This document shows positions 1 through 9,435 of a stretch of DNA of 64,000 nucleotides, piece after piece. A program made the position numbers and the translations under genes. This stretch comes from Phenylobacterium kunshanense (GTDB taxonomy: Bacteria; Pseudomonadota; Alphaproteobacteria; Caulobacterales; Caulobacteraceae). How positions within the stretch are numbered: position 1 is the stretch's first letter; every line of letters begins with the position of its first letter. Under the pieces are notes generated by a model. It saw only the letters and a list, made by a program, of their open reading frames with translations, did not search any database and had not been told where the DNA came from. The stretch covers positions 248,001 to 312,000 of the forward strand of contig NZ_QFYS01000002.1 in the NCBI RefSeq assembly GCF_003254525.1. The letters run 5' to 3'.

Positions 1-54
1 CTTTGTTACGTCAGGCCATAGTGCAGCATCGGCGCGTTTCGCCAATGTTTCTGA

Positions 55-1806
55 TCAGCGTTCAGATGGGCGGGTGGCCTCGGCCGCGATCCAGCCGTCG
101 ATGCGCGCTTCGAGCAGGTCGAGGGGCAATGGGCCCGCCAGCAGCACGGCGTCGTGGAAGCGGCGGATATCGAAGCGGTCGCCCAGCTTCTCGCTGGCCC
201 GCTTGCGCAGCTCCAGCAGCTTAAGCTCCCCGATCTTGTAGGCCAGGGCCTGTCCGGGCCAGGAAACGTACCGCGCCAGTTCGACCTCGATGTTCAGTGG
301 CGACAGGGCCGAGTTCTCGGTGAAGCACGCCCGCGCCTTCTCCAGGCTCCAGCCCATCCAGTGGATGCCGGTGTCGGCCACCAGCCGGCAGGCGCGCCAC
401 ATCTCGTATGACAGCCGCCCGAACCGCTCGTAGGCGTTGCGATAGATGCCCATGTGGCCGCCGAGCTCCTCGGAATAGAGGCCCCAGCCTTCGGTGAAGG
501 CGGTGACGTCGGCGTTGCGGCGGAACGACGGCACGCCCTCCAACTCCTGGCCAAGGGCGATCTGGATGTGGTGGCCCGGCGCGGCCTCATGCAGGGTCAG
601 CGCCGGCAGCTCGTAGAGCGCCCGCTGGTCGAGGTGGCTGGTGTTGACCATGTAGCCGCCCGCGACGCCCTGCCTCGGCGATCCCGAGAAGTAGCGGCCC
701 GTGGTGTAGCCATCCTCGATCTCCGCCGGCACCTGCCGGACGCCGTAGGGCAGCCGGGGCAGGGTCGCGAACCAGCGAGGAAGCTGGTCGTCCACCCGCT
801 TGGCGATCTCCGAGGCCTTCTCCATCAGGTCCTGGCGGGAGGTCGCGTAGAAGCGCGGGTCCTTGCGCAGCATGGCGATGAAGGAAGGGAGGTCGCCGGT
901 CCAGCCCGTCTCGAGCATCACCTTTCCCATCTCGGCGCGGATGCGGGCGACCTCGGCCTGGCCGATCGCGTGGATCTCGTCGGGGGTCAGGCTGGTGGTC
1001 GTGTGGTCGCGCACCAGCCACCGGTAGTAGGCCTCGCCCCCCTTCACGCTGCGGATGCCCAGTCCCTTGCGGGCGGCGGGGACGTATTCCCGCTCCATGA
1101 AGAGAGCGAACTCCCGCTGGGCCGGCCGGATCTCGTCGCGCACCACGGCCAGGGCCACCGCCCTCATCTCCGCGAGCTTCTCCGGCGGGAGCTTGGCGCG
1201 ATCGAAGGGCTTGAGAAGGGGGTCGCTCTCCAGGGGCGCCGCCGCCGCGGCGCGGGCCCGGACGAGCACCGACTCCGCGGTCGCTCGGGGCTGGGTGAAG
1301 CCGGAGCGGACGCCGCGCCGGGCGTTCTCGATGGCGCGCGCATAGTAGCGGGGCGCGGCGCGCAGGCGGAGGATCCAGGCCTTGGCGTCGGCTTCGGTGT
1401 CGAGGTGGGTGACCGAGCCGAGGTAGCTCAGGTCCTGGTCGAAGCCGGAGTCGCTGTTGAACGCCCAGCGGGCCTCGTCGAACGACAGGCTCTGGAGCCG
1501 CCGGTCCAGGGTCCAGGCCAGGAAGTCGCGGTTCAGCCGCGCCTCCGCCGACAGCCCGGCGGGATCGATGCCGGCAAGTCGGGACCTGAACTCCTCGAAC
1601 GCGCTCCGGCGCAGGACGTCGGCGCCCGAGGAGATGTCGGGCAGGCGCGTCTGCGCCTTGCGGTCCCCCTCGCGGCCGGCCGTGATCGGGTCCTGGCTCA
1701 GCGCATAGGCCTCGTAGTCCGCGACCAGGCGGTTCAGGGCCGTGTCGTCAGCCAGGGCGGGGCCGGCGGCGAAGGTCAAAGCTAGGGCGATCAGCAGGCG
1801 GCGCAT
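55..1806 (-). CDS. Secreted DUF885 family protein (metallopeptidase-like)
   Basis: A 583-residue protein with an N-terminal Sec signal peptide (about residues 1-20, ending in ALA before DDTAL), so probably periplasmic. The rest matches the DUF885 family in length and layout. Its hallmark HEAAPGHH, with the first His near residue 406, resembles the zinc-binding helix of gluzincin peptidases, and a downstream Glu-rich helix (AFTEGWGLYSEEL) could supply the third ligand. Family members are assumed to be peptidases but few have a known substrate. The start at 1806 is chosen because it begins the signal peptide; the open frame continues upstream across the divergent permease gene without a plausible start. 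Divergent from the amino-acid permease, about 110 bp away, so peptide cleavage and amino-acid import could be linked (inference). Confidence 0.85.
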   Translation of the reverse strand: MRRLLIALALTFAAGPALADDTALNRLVADYEAYALSQDPITAGREGDRKAQTRLPDISSGADVLRRSAFEEFRSRLAGIDPAGLSAEARLNRDFLAWTLDRRLQSLSFDEARWAFNSDSGFDQDLSYLGSVTHLDTEADAKAWILRLRAAPRYYARAIENARRGVRSGFTQPRATAESVLVRARAAAAAPLESDPLLKPFDRAKLPPEKLAEMRAVALAVVRDEIRPAQREFALFMEREYVPAARKGLGIRSVKGGEAYYRWLVRDHTTTSLTPDEIHAIGQAEVARIRAEMGKVMLETGWTGDLPSFIAMLRKDPRFYATSRQDLMEKASEIAKRVDDQLPRWFATLPRLPYGVRQVPAEIEDGYTTGRYFSGSPRQGVAGGYMVNTSHLDQRALYELPALTLHEAAPGHHIQIALGQELEGVPSFRRNADVTAFTEGWGLYSEELGGHMGIYRNAYERFGRLSYEMWRACRLVADTGIHWMGWSLEKARACFTENSALSPLNIEVELARYVSWPGQALAYKIGELKLLELRKRASEKLGDRFDIRRFHDAVLLAGPLPLDLLEARIDGWIAAEATRPSER

Positions 1807-1917
1807 GCGAGGGTCTCCGGCGTGGCGGCCAAGCTGGCGCGCATCGCGGCCGGCGCCAAGGCTTGGCAGCACGGCGCGACGCAGGCCAAATCCGCGTTCT
1901 GCAAGCAGGGGGCGGCC

Positions 1918-3300
1918 ATGAGTTTCATCACTCGCCGGAAGGCGCTGGAGCTTGCCGCGCCGGCGCACGGCCTGAAGAAGTCGCTGGGCTGGCCGCATCT
2001 CGTCGCCCTGGGCGTCGGCGCCATCATCGGTACGGGCATCTACACCCTGACCGGCGTCGCGGCGGGGCTCGCGGGCCCTGCGGTGATCATCTCGTTCGCG
2101 GTGGCGGGCCTCGTCTGCGCGTGCGCCGCGCTGTGCTACGCCGAGATGGCCAGCCTGACGCCGCAGGCCGGCAGCGCCTACACCTATTCCTACGTGGCGC
2201 TTGGCGAGGGCGTCGCCTGGATCATCGGCTGGGCGCTCATCCTGGAATACACCCTGGTGTGCAGCGCCGTGTCGGTGGGCTGGTCCGGCTACGCCTCGGG
2301 CCTGATCCGCGATGCCGGCTGGGGCGTGCCCGACGCCCTGCTGGCCGGCGGGCTGATCGACGTCCCCGCCATCTTCATCGCCCTGGTGGTGACCGGCGTG
2401 CTGCTGGCCGGCACCCACGAAAGCGCGACGGTGAACTTCGTCCTGGTGATCGTGAAGCTGGTCGCGCTGGCGGCCTTTGTCGCCCTGACGCTGCCCGCCT
2501 TCGACGCCGCCAACTTCGAACCCTTCGCGCCGTTCGGCTTCGGGGCGCACGAGGTGGATGGTCACAAGGTGGGGGTGATGGGCGCGGCGGCGATCATCTT
2601 CTTCGCCTTCTACGGCTTCGACGCCATCTCGACGGCGGCGGAGGAGGCCAAGGATCCCAAGCGCGACCTGACCATCGGCATCGTCGGTTCGATGGCGATC
2701 TGCACCCTGATCTACATGGTCGTGGCCGCGGCTGCCCTGGGGGCCGTGCCGTTCGACCTGTTCTCAAAGAGCCCGGAGCCCCTGGCGTTCGTCCTGCGCG
2801 AACTGGGCCAGCCCGGCGCCGCCGCCGTGATCGCGGGTGCGGCGGTCGTCGCCATGCCGACGGTGATCATGGTGTTCATGTTCGGACAGAGCCGGGTGTT
2901 CTTCGCCATGGCGCGCGACGGGCTCCTGCCCCGGCGGCTCGCCGCGATCGACCGGCGGGGCGTCCCGGTGGCCGTCACGGTGCTGACCGGCGTCATGTCG
3001 GCGATCATCGCGGGCGTCATGCCGCTGGACGAAATCGCCGCCCTGGCCAATGCGGGCACCCTGGCCGCGTTCATCGCCACGGCCTGCGCCGTCATGGTGC
3101 TGCGGCGCCGGGCGCCCGACCTGGAGCGGCCCTTCGCCACCCCGCTGGTATGGGTCGTCGCGCCCGCCGCGGTGGCCGGCTGCCTCTATCTGTTCACCAG
3201 CCTGTCGGCGAAGACGATCGTGTTCTTCTTCGTCTGGAGCGCGATCGGCGTGGCGGCCTATCTGGCCTACGGCAGATCACGGAGCGCCCTGGCGGGCTGA
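1918..3300 (+). CDS. APC-superfamily amino acid permease (cationic amino acid transporter type)
   Basis: A 460-residue integral membrane protein with about 12-13 hydrophobic segments. The N-terminal GVGAIIGTGIYTLTGVAAG motif is the unwound TM1 substrate-binding stretch of the amino acid-polyamine-cation superfamily, and the overall pattern fits the bacterial CAT-like (YfnA) group. It should import amino acids by proton or sodium symport; the substrate cannot be read from sequence. The start at 1918 has a strong ribosome-binding site (AGGGGGG, six bases upstream); an in-frame start at 1822 lacks one and would add a non-conserved extension. Divergent from the DUF885 gene. Confidence 0.9.
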   Translation: MSFITRRKALELAAPAHGLKKSLGWPHLVALGVGAIIGTGIYTLTGVAAGLAGPAVIISFAVAGLVCACAALCYAEMASLTPQAGSAYTYSYVALGEGVAWIIGWALILEYTLVCSAVSVGWSGYASGLIRDAGWGVPDALLAGGLIDVPAIFIALVVTGVLLAGTHESATVNFVLVIVKLVALAAFVALTLPAFDAANFEPFAPFGFGAHEVDGHKVGVMGAAAIIFFAFYGFDAISTAAEEAKDPKRDLTIGIVGSMAICTLIYMVVAAAALGAVPFDLFSKSPEPLAFVLRELGQPGAAAVIAGAAVVAMPTVIMVFMFGQSRVFFAMARDGLLPRRLAAIDRRGVPVAVTVLTGVMSAIIAGVMPLDEIAALANAGTLAAFIATACAVMVLRRRAPDLERPFATPLVWVVAPAAVAGCLYLFTSLSAKTIVFFFVWSAIGVAAYLAYGRSRSALAG

Positions 3301-3307
3301 GCCTGCG

Positions 3308-5020
3308 TCAGGCGGCCATCCCGGCCGCATGGATCAGGTCGCGGACCTGGGCCATCTGCTCGGGCGCAGCCGCCAGCTCCGCCCGGGTGGAGTCCAGCTT
3401 GAACAGCTTCAGGGCCTCGGACCGGGCGCGTATGGACGCCGGTCCGCGCGGCGCCGTCTCGCCGGCCGCCAGGCGGAGCAGCAGGACAAGGCGGTTGATG
3501 ATCGGGGCGTTGGCCCGGGCCACGGCCTGGGTGAGCCGCGCTTCCGTCTCGACGCGGCCGCCGACCTCGCCCAGCCGCTCCTGGATCGGCTCGTAGTCCT
3601 CGGGCACGAGACCGCAGCGGCCGACGGCGCGATGCAGGGCCGCGAGCTGGGCCAGGCGCCCCGGCGCCGTCTCGGTCGGCCCGTGCAGCATCTCCTTCTC
3701 GAAGCGCAGCGAGCCGACCAGCGCCTTCAGCCAGCTTCCCGCCTGCCGCTTATTGGCCGCGCCAATCACGTTCTCGGTCAGCCAGATCAGGGCCTCGATC
3801 TCGTCGTGCGCCGATCGGCCCTGGCCGAGATAGGCCTCCACGAAGTCTCCCGTGACCAGCATCTTCGACCGCGCGCCGAAGGCGGTCTGCACCTCTTCCA
3901 GCGGCAGCAGCTTGCCGGACGCGGCGGTGAGCGACATGGCCAGCGCGCGAAGCACGTGGATCTCGCGCTCGGCGTCGCCCGGACAGAGGCGGCGGGGGCC
4001 CGTCAGCTCGCGCAGGATGCGGCGGCCGATGGCGCCCCGGACATCCTGGAAATTGTCCCCCGAGAGCCACTTCGCCAGCCGGACCGCCAGCGGCGACATC
4101 GGCGGCATGATCTTCTGCACCGACTTCTCGACCGCGATCAGGCTTTCCACCGCTTCATAGGCGGCCAGCCGGGTCATGGCGGCGAGGTTCGCGCCGAGAT
4201 CCTGGGCCTTGCCCATGATGTCGGTCATGCCGGGCTTGGTCTCGAGAATCTCGGCGAGCGGCTGCTGGATCACCGCCAGCGCCGCGCCGCGGCCGAGGCC
4301 GCTTTCGGGGGCGGCGTCGGCCAGGTCCATCAGCCGGTCCACCTTGTCGGACCAGTTCTTCGCGGGGGCGATCGAAGCGGCGACGCCCGCGCCCAGCAGG
4401 TAGCCGCGCTCCGGATCCTGCGCCAGGCGCTCGGCGGCGGCCGCGAAGCCCTCCTTGTCCACGTCCGGGAGCGCGCCCCGGCGGTGGTCCTTCATCAGCC
4501 GGGACACCGCGCGCTCGATCAGCGTGTGGAAGACCCGCATCAGTTCATGCACCGACATCGAGCGCGCGTGCGCCTCGGGGACGGCCACCTTCTGGATGGC
4601 GTGCTGCAGGTCGACGCCGGAAGCTTCCAGCTTCTCGACCAGGTCGGGGCGATGCAACAGCTCGAACGGCGTGGCGTTGTTACGCTCGAGCCATCCCTCC
4701 AGCAGGCGGCCGATGCGCTCGCGGGCATGGAGGGTGTAGAGATCCTGCGGCGTCACACAGAGCGGCTGCGGCTCGGCCTGGGGGCGGACCTTGGCGGTAT
4801 ATTCGGCGGCGCCCAGTTTCAGGATGATGGCCGACGAGAACTCCCGGGTCTCCTCGTCGAAGACCTCCTTGGAGACGCGCACCGCAGCGATGCGGCCTTC
4901 GTCCATCAACTCCTGCGCCGTCTGGAGCGCGAGCGTGCGATTCTCGGTCGCGAGATCGAGCGTCCACGGGGCCCCCGGGACCTTCCGTATGAAGACTTCG
5001 AAATGCACTCGACCGCTCAT
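3308..5020 (-). CDS. Conserved hypothetical protein, 570 aa, divergent from chvI
   Basis: I do not recognise a domain in this 570-residue protein. It is soluble, with no signal peptide or membrane segment. The first 80 residues look alpha/beta (MSGRVHFEVFIRK, then a segment rich in Glu and Val); the remainder is helical and rich in Ala, Leu, Glu and Arg, like an alpha-solenoid or scaffold. It reads away from chvI and shares a 148-bp intergenic region with it, so co-regulation with the ChvI/ChvG system is possible. Codon usage matches the neighbours. It may be lineage-restricted; a family search would settle that. Confidence 0.75.
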   Translation of the reverse strand: MSGRVHFEVFIRKVPGAPWTLDLATENRTLALQTAQELMDEGRIAAVRVSKEVFDEETREFSSAIILKLGAAEYTAKVRPQAEPQPLCVTPQDLYTLHARERIGRLLEGWLERNNATPFELLHRPDLVEKLEASGVDLQHAIQKVAVPEAHARSMSVHELMRVFHTLIERAVSRLMKDHRRGALPDVDKEGFAAAAERLAQDPERGYLLGAGVAASIAPAKNWSDKVDRLMDLADAAPESGLGRGAALAVIQQPLAEILETKPGMTDIMGKAQDLGANLAAMTRLAAYEAVESLIAVEKSVQKIMPPMSPLAVRLAKWLSGDNFQDVRGAIGRRILRELTGPRRLCPGDAEREIHVLRALAMSLTAASGKLLPLEEVQTAFGARSKMLVTGDFVEAYLGQGRSAHDEIEALIWLTENVIGAANKRQAGSWLKALVGSLRFEKEMLHGPTETAPGRLAQLAALHRAVGRCGLVPEDYEPIQERLGEVGGRVETEARLTQAVARANAPIINRLVLLLRLAAGETAPRGPASIRARSEALKLFKLDSTRAELAAAPEQMAQVRDLIHAAGMAA

Positions 5021-5051
5021 TCCTCGCTACCCCCCAAGCGCGAGGGGATCA

Positions 5052-5119
5052 GTTTCGGCAGATAAACTTAAGGCCACGTTGACTTTGTTCGGTTTCGGCA
5101 CGGCCCCATTGAGGCCACG
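5052..5119. repeat. Imperfect direct duplication in the chvI upstream region
   Basis: Two blocks of 27-28 bp, at 5052-5078 and 5092-5119, both start with GTTTCGGCA and end with AGGCCACG, with a different middle. The copies sit 40-41 bp apart, about four helical turns, within the 148 bp between the divergent unknown gene and chvI. This is typical spacing for two protein-binding sites on one DNA face. ChvI autoregulation would be the natural explanation but is not shown. Confidence 0.55.
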
Positions 5120-5168
5120 GTGAAGGCTCAATAGGTTGCACGCTTGGGTTAAGGAGAGTTCCACCGCG

Positions 5169-5891
5169 ATGGCGAAGATCACCCTCGTCGACGACGACGA
5201 GAACATCGTGACGTCGGTCAGCCTGGCGCTGGAGAGCCACGGCCACACGGTGAAAGCCTACTACGACGGGGCTGCGGGCCTCGCCGCGCTCGAGAACGAT
5301 CCGCCCGACGTGGCGATCCTCGACGTCAAAATGCCGCGGATGGACGGCATGGAAGTGCTGCGCCGACTGCGCCGCACCTCGGACATCCCCGTGATCATCC
5401 TGACCTCCAAGGACGAGGAGATCGACGAGATCCTCGGCTTCAACCTCGGGGCCGACGACTACATCCACAAGCCGTTCAGCCAGCGACTGCTCATCGAGCG
5501 GGTGAAGGCGGTGCTCCGCCGCGCTGGCCGCGGGGAGGCCGACGAGGCCGCGGGTCCGACGGCGGCGCCGGGCGGCGACGCGGCCGGCCGGGCCCTCAAG
5601 CGCGGGAAGCTCACCCTGGATCCCGCGCGACACGAGAGCCTGTGGGACGGAAAGCCGGTGAAGCTCACGGTCACCGAGTTCCTGCTCCTGCAGTCGTTGG
5701 CCCAGCGCCCCGGCTTCGTGAAGAGCCGCGACAACCTGATGGACGCGGCCTACGACGATCAGGTCTATGTCGACGACCGCACGATCGACAGCCACATCAA
5801 GCGCATGCGGAAGAAGTTCCGCGAGGTGGACCCTGAGTTCGACGCGATCGAAACCCTCTATGGCGTCGGCTACCGATACCGGGAGTCCTGA
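5169..5891 (+). CDS. chvI: Response regulator ChvI (OmpR/PhoB type)
   Basis: A 240-residue two-domain response regulator. The receiver domain (about 1-120) has the acidic pocket D8-D10, phospho-acceptor D52 ([11 protein letters not shown]), T79 and K101 (DDYIHKPF). The C-terminal domain (about 150-240) is an OmpR/PhoB winged helix with the ending [10 protein letters not shown]. In alphaproteobacteria ChvI controls envelope and acid-stress, exopolysaccharide and metabolic genes. The start at 5169 has GGAGA 13 bases upstream and begins at the conserved [12 protein letters not shown]. It is first in an apparent operon chvI-chvG-hprK-EIIA-HPr, and its coding end overlaps the chvG start. Confidence 0.95.
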   Translation: MAKITLVDDDENIVTSVSLALESHGHTVKAYYDGAAGLAALENDPPDVAILDVKMPRMDGMEVLRRLRRTSDIPVIILTSKDEEIDEILGFNLGADDYIHKPFSQRLLIERVKAVLRRAGRGEADEAAGPTAAPGGDAAGRALKRGKLTLDPARHESLWDGKPVKLTVTEFLLLQSLAQRPGFVKSRDNLMDAAYDDQVYVDDRTIDSHIKRMRKKFREVDPEFDAIETLYGVGYRYRES

Positions 5892-7488
5892 GACCTCGGC
5901 GCCGGACCGCGCGCCGCCGTGGGAGCGGCCGCGGCCGGCGAGGCGGTTCCGTGGCCTGCCGGGTTCGCGTCTCGGCCGGCTGATCCTGGCGCTGAACCTG
6001 CTCGGCCTGGCGATCCTGGTGTCGGGAGCCCTCGTGCTGAACGAGTTGCGCCGGGGGCTCGTGAACGCCCGGATCGACAGCCTCACGACGCAGGGCGAAC
6101 TGATCGCGTCCATCCTGAACCAGGCGGCCACCGTCGGCGAGCCCGAGCCGCAGATGGATGCGGCCCTGGCGACCGAGCTGCTGCAGACGCTCTCCAATCC
6201 CAAGGCCCAGCGCGCCAGGCTGTTCGACAGCAAGGGGCGGCTGGTCGCCGATTCCGACTGGATGGCCGACGAGGTCGAACGTCGCGACCTGCCGCCGGCG
6301 CGGGCCCGGGACGACGAGGAGGAAGGCTTCCGGCTCATGCCCCGGATCGCGCCGCCGTCCAGGCAGGAGGTGGAGCGGGCCCTGCAGCGGGAGGTCTCGG
6401 CCGCCCTGGGCGGAAGTCATCAGGCGGGCATGCGCGCCGGCGATCGCGGCGATCGGGTGGTTTCGGTCTCGATCCCCATCCGGCACGTCCGCGCGGTCCT
6501 GGGCGTGGTGACGCTGGAGGCCAGCGACGTGGACGCCATCATCGCGCGCGAGCGGGCGGCGCTGATCCCGTTCATCCTCATCGCCGTGGCCGTGAACGTG
6601 GTGTCGTCGCTGCTGCTCAACAGCCTGGTCGCTCAGCCTGTGCTGCGGCTGGCGCGGGCGGCGGACCGGGTGCGCGCGGCGCGGGCGCGGGCGATCTCGC
6701 TGCCCGACCTGGCGCGGCGGGACGATGAGGTGGGCGACCTGACGCGCAGCCTGGAATCGATGACCCACGCCCTCTCCGAGCGGATGGACGCGATCGAGGC
6801 GTTCGCCGCCGACGTGGCGCACGAGATCCGCAATCCCCTCACCTCCCTCCGCTCGGCGGTGGAGACGCTGGATCTGGTCAGCGACCCGGCGGCGCGGGAC
6901 CGGCTGCTCGGCATTCTCAAGAACGACGTCCAGCGCCTGGACCGGCTGGTCACCGACATCTCCAACGCCTCGCGTCTCGACGCCGAGCTTTCGCGCGATC
7001 AGCCCAGGCTGCTGGACCTGGGCCGGCTCATCGCCGACATCGTGGCGACCTACGAGGCCACGGCCAAGCCCGGTGACGTGCGCGTGGAATTCTCTCCGCA
7101 CCTCGGCATGGAAGCGGTGACGGTCCTGGGCCGCGAGGGGCCGCTGGGCCAGGTGCTGCGCAACCTCGTCGACAACGCCCGCTCGTTCAGTCCGCCCGGC
7201 GATGTGGTCACGGTCGGGCTCGCGAGCGCCAGGGGCGAGGCCCTGGTGTTCGTGTCGGACAACGGGCCGGGCATCCCGCCCGAGAACCTCGAGACGGTCT
7301 TCGAGCGGTTCTACACCTCGCGTCCCAAGGGGGCGGCCTTCGGCGGCAACTCCGGGCTGGGCCTGTCCATCGCCCGCCAGATCGCCCAGGCGCATGGCGG
7401 CGCCCTGCGGGCCGAAAACCGCACCGGCGAGGGAGGCAAGGTTCTGGGCGCCCTGTTCACCCTGACACTGCCGGAAGCGCGGCCGTGA
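5860..7488 (+). CDS. chvG: Sensor histidine kinase ChvG (ExoS)
   Basis: A 542-residue membrane sensor kinase partnered with ChvI. Order of parts: cytoplasmic N-terminus, TM1 (near residues 40-62), a periplasmic sensor of about 180 residues, TM2 ([18 protein letters not shown]), HAMP, dimerisation/phosphotransfer domain with [11 protein letters not shown] (H-box), then a HATPase domain with N-box (NLVDNARSF), G1 (DNGPGIP) and G2 (GLGLSIAR). It phosphorylates ChvI; in relatives the periplasmic repressor ExoR holds it off. The chosen ATG overlaps chvI by 32 bp; no later ATG precedes TM1. Its TGA overlaps the hprK GTG by four bases, indicating translational coupling. Confidence 0.93.
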   Translation: MASATDTGSPETSAPDRAPPWERPRPARRFRGLPGSRLGRLILALNLLGLAILVSGALVLNELRRGLVNARIDSLTTQGELIASILNQAATVGEPEPQMDAALATELLQTLSNPKAQRARLFDSKGRLVADSDWMADEVERRDLPPARARDDEEEGFRLMPRIAPPSRQEVERALQREVSAALGGSHQAGMRAGDRGDRVVSVSIPIRHVRAVLGVVTLEASDVDAIIARERAALIPFILIAVAVNVVSSLLLNSLVAQPVLRLARAADRVRAARARAISLPDLARRDDEVGDLTRSLESMTHALSERMDAIEAFAADVAHEIRNPLTSLRSAVETLDLVSDPAARDRLLGILKNDVQRLDRLVTDISNASRLDAELSRDQPRLLDLGRLIADIVATYEATAKPGDVRVEFSPHLGMEAVTVLGREGPLGQVLRNLVDNARSFSPPGDVVTVGLASARGEALVFVSDNGPGIPPENLETVFERFYTSRPKGAAFGGNSGLGLSIARQIAQAHGGALRAENRTGEGGKVLGALFTLTLPEARP

Positions 7489-7922
7489 TCGTCCATGCGG
7501 GTCTGATCGCCCGTCGGCTGGGCGGGACCTGGCGCGGCCTGCTGATCCGGGGACCGTCCGGCGCCGGGAAGAGCGATCTGGCGCTGCGGGCTCTGGGCGA
7601 GGGGTTCCGTCTGGTGGCGGACGACCGGGTGGTGCTGTGGGAAGCGGCCGGACGCCTCTACGGCCGGGCGCCCGACACGCTCAGCGGGCTCATCGAGGTC
7701 CGAGGCCTCGATGTCCTGCCGGTGGAGCCGGTCCCGTTCTGCGAGGTCGTGATGGCGGTCCAGCTCGAACCGCCGGCGGAGCGGATGCCGGAGCGCGCAA
7801 CCGAGGCGATCCTGGGTGTTCCGATTCCACTCCTGGCGGCAGATCCTTTTGAAATCTCGGCCCCTGCGAAACTCGGCCGCGCGCTGGAGGTCTTTGACGC
7901 TGCGCACAAGAGGCGTATTTAG
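7485..7922 (+). CDS. hprK: HPr kinase/phosphorylase, short alphaproteobacterial form
   Basis: A 145-residue protein consisting of only the catalytic domain of HPr kinase/phosphorylase. It has a Walker A loop GPSGAGKS (residues 23-30) and the family signature LSGLIEVRGLDVL. The N-terminal domain of Firmicute HprK is absent, as is usual in alphaproteobacteria. It should phosphorylate HPr on its regulatory serine, affecting phosphoryl flow through the nitrogen-type phosphotransferase relay. It starts with GTG in a GTGA overlap with chvG. Linkage to ChvG/ChvI and to EIIA and HPr is a conserved arrangement and suggests cross-talk between envelope sensing and carbon/nitrogen signalling. Confidence 0.92.
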   Translation: MIVHAGLIARRLGGTWRGLLIRGPSGAGKSDLALRALGEGFRLVADDRVVLWEAAGRLYGRAPDTLSGLIEVRGLDVLPVEPVPFCEVVMAVQLEPPAERMPERATEAILGVPIPLLAADPFEISAPAKLGRALEVFDAAHKRRI

Positions 7923-7982
7923 CTCCGCTCGCGCCCCTCCTCGGGCGCCGGCACGGGTGGGGATACCCTTGGATTGTCAGGC

Positions 7983-8387
7983 ATGATCGGCCTTGTGATC
8001 GTCACGCACGGCCGGCTCGCGCAAGAGTTCATCTGCGCCATGGAGCATGTGGTCGGGCCGCAGGCCGCGGTCGAGGCCATCTGCATCGGACCCGAGGACG
8101 ACATGGAACGTCGTCGCCAGGACATCCTGGCCGCCTGCGGGCGCGTCGAGAGCGGTACGGGAGTCATCCTCCTGACCGACATGTTCGGCGGCACGCCTTC
8201 GAACCTCGCGATCTCGGTGATGGAGCAGACCCGGGCCGAGGTGATCGCCGGCCTCAACCTGCCCATGCTCATCAAGCTGGCGTCCGTGCGCACGCGCTGC
8301 AGCCTCCAAGATGCTGTTGCAGCGGCGCAGGAAGCCGGGCGAAAGTACATCTCCGTGGCCTCCTACGTCCTGGCCGGAGAGAAGTGA
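7983..8387 (+). CDS. PTS EIIA component, mannose family
   Basis: A 134-residue EIIA of the mannose/fructose family. The phosphorylatable histidine is H9 in IGLVIVTHG; the conserved LLTDMFGGTPSNLA lies mid-protein. With no sugar permease nearby it should act as a regulatory phosphoryl acceptor from HPr, as in other alphaproteobacteria. Two starts compete: ATG at 7983 gives the usual family N-terminus, but TTG at 7974 is better spaced from the GGTGGGGA at 7956-7963. Its stop lies two bases before the proposed HPr start. Confidence 0.9.
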   Translation: MIGLVIVTHGRLAQEFICAMEHVVGPQAAVEAICIGPEDDMERRRQDILAACGRVESGTGVILLTDMFGGTPSNLAISVMEQTRAEVIAGLNLPMLIKLASVRTRCSLQDAVAAAQEAGRKYISVASYVLAGEK

Positions 8388-8388
8388 G

Positions 8389-8667
8389 CTGAGCGAAGCC
8401 GCCAACCGCACCGTCGAGATCGTGAACAAGCGGGGCCTGCACGCGCGGGCCTCGGCCAAGTTCGTCAAGCTCGCCGCCGCCTACGACGCCGAGGTCACCG
8501 TCTCCAAGGACGGCCAGACGGTGGACGCGCGATCGATCATGGGCCTGATGATGCTGGCGGCCGCGCCGGGCTGCTGCATCGAGATCGCGGCCGAGGGCGA
8601 CCAGGCAGAAGAGGCCGTGTCGGCCCTGACCGACCTGGTCCAGCGCCGGTTCGACGAGGACGAGTAG
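8389..8667 (+). CDS. ptsH: Phosphocarrier protein HPr, probable CTG start
   Basis: A 92-residue HPr with active-site H18 in NKRGLHARAS and regulatory S49 in ARSIMGLMML, the site HprK would modify. It passes phosphate from EI(Ntr) to EIIA proteins. No ATG, GTG or TTG lies near the conserved N-terminus: the nearest are 8311 and 8317, which would add more than 24 residues encoded inside the EIIA gene. A CTG at 8389 begins (M)SEAANRTVEIV and is preceded by GGAGA at 8376-8380, eight bases away, so I place the start there. The upstream alternative at 8311 remains possible. Confidence 0.88.
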   Translation: MSEAANRTVEIVNKRGLHARASAKFVKLAAAYDAEVTVSKDGQTVDARSIMGLMMLAAAPGCCIEIAAEGDQAEEAVSALTDLVQRRFDEDE

Positions 8668-8673
8668 GACCGT

Positions 8674-9435
8674 TCAGGTCTTCAGCCGCCAGCCCGTCCG
8701 GAAGATCCAGGTCACCGCCGCCAGGCAGAGCGCCAGCACGCCCAGGGTGGCGGCGAGGCTGACGCCAACGCCCACGTCGGACGTGCCGTAGAAGCTCCAG
8801 CGGAAGCCGCTGACCAGGTAGACCACAGGGTTGAACAGGGCGATCGTCTTCCAGACGCCCGGCAGCATCTCGATCGAATAGAAGCTGCCGCCCAGGAACG
8901 TCAGCGGCGTCACCACCAGCATCGGGATGATCGACAGCTTCTCCCACCCGTCGGCCCAGATGCCGGTCAGGAAGCCGAACAGGCTGAAGGTCACGGACGT
9001 CAGCGCCAGGAAGGCCAGCATGACGAACGGATGCTGGATCTCGTAGGGCACGAAGATCCGCGCCGTGGCGAGGATGATCAGGCCAAGGATCATCGACTTG
9101 GTGGCCGCTGCGCCGACGTACCCCAGCACGGTCTCGGCGGCCGAGATCGGCGCGGACAACACCTCGTAGATCGTGCCGGCGAACTTCGGCATGTAGATGC
9201 CGAACGAGCCGTTCGAGATGCTTTCGGTCAGGATCGACAGCATCAGGAGGCCCGGCACGATAAAGGCGCCGTAGCTGACCCCGTCGATCTCGGGCATCCG
9301 GCTGCCGATCGCCGCCCCGAAGACGATGAAATAGAGCGAGGTCGTGATCACCGGGGCGGCCACGCTCTGGACGATGGTGCGCCGCCAGCGGTTCATCTCG
9401 AACTGGTAGATGGCGCGGATCGCGTGGACGTTCAT
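8674..9435 (-). CDS. ABC-2 type transporter permease
   Basis: A 253-residue membrane protein with about six transmembrane segments, of the ABC-2/YadH-like permease family ([29 protein letters not shown] at the N-terminus; [17 protein letters not shown] near the C-terminus is the family's exporter signature region). It pairs with the ATPase encoded upstream, whose stop overlaps this start by four bases (ATGA), to form an exporter of unknown lipid, polysaccharide or drug substrate. It converges on the HPr gene with only six bases between stops and no evident terminator. Confidence 0.9.
   Translation of the reverse strand: MNVHAIRAIYQFEMNRWRRTIVQSVAAPVITTSLYFIVFGAAIGSRMPEIDGVSYGAFIVPGLLMLSILTESISNGSFGIYMPKFAGTIYEVLSAPISAAETVLGYVGAAATKSMILGLIILATARIFVPYEIQHPFVMLAFLALTSVTFSLFGFLTGIWADGWEKLSIIPMLVVTPLTFLGGSFYSIEMLPGVWKTIALFNPVVYLVSGFRWSFYGTSDVGVGVSLAATLGVLALCLAAVTWIFRTGWRLKT

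Noticed and set aside
454..1785. Open frame on the plus strand opposite the DUF885 gene
   Set aside because: The minus strand has a signal peptide and HEAAPGHH motif; the plus frame shows no family features.
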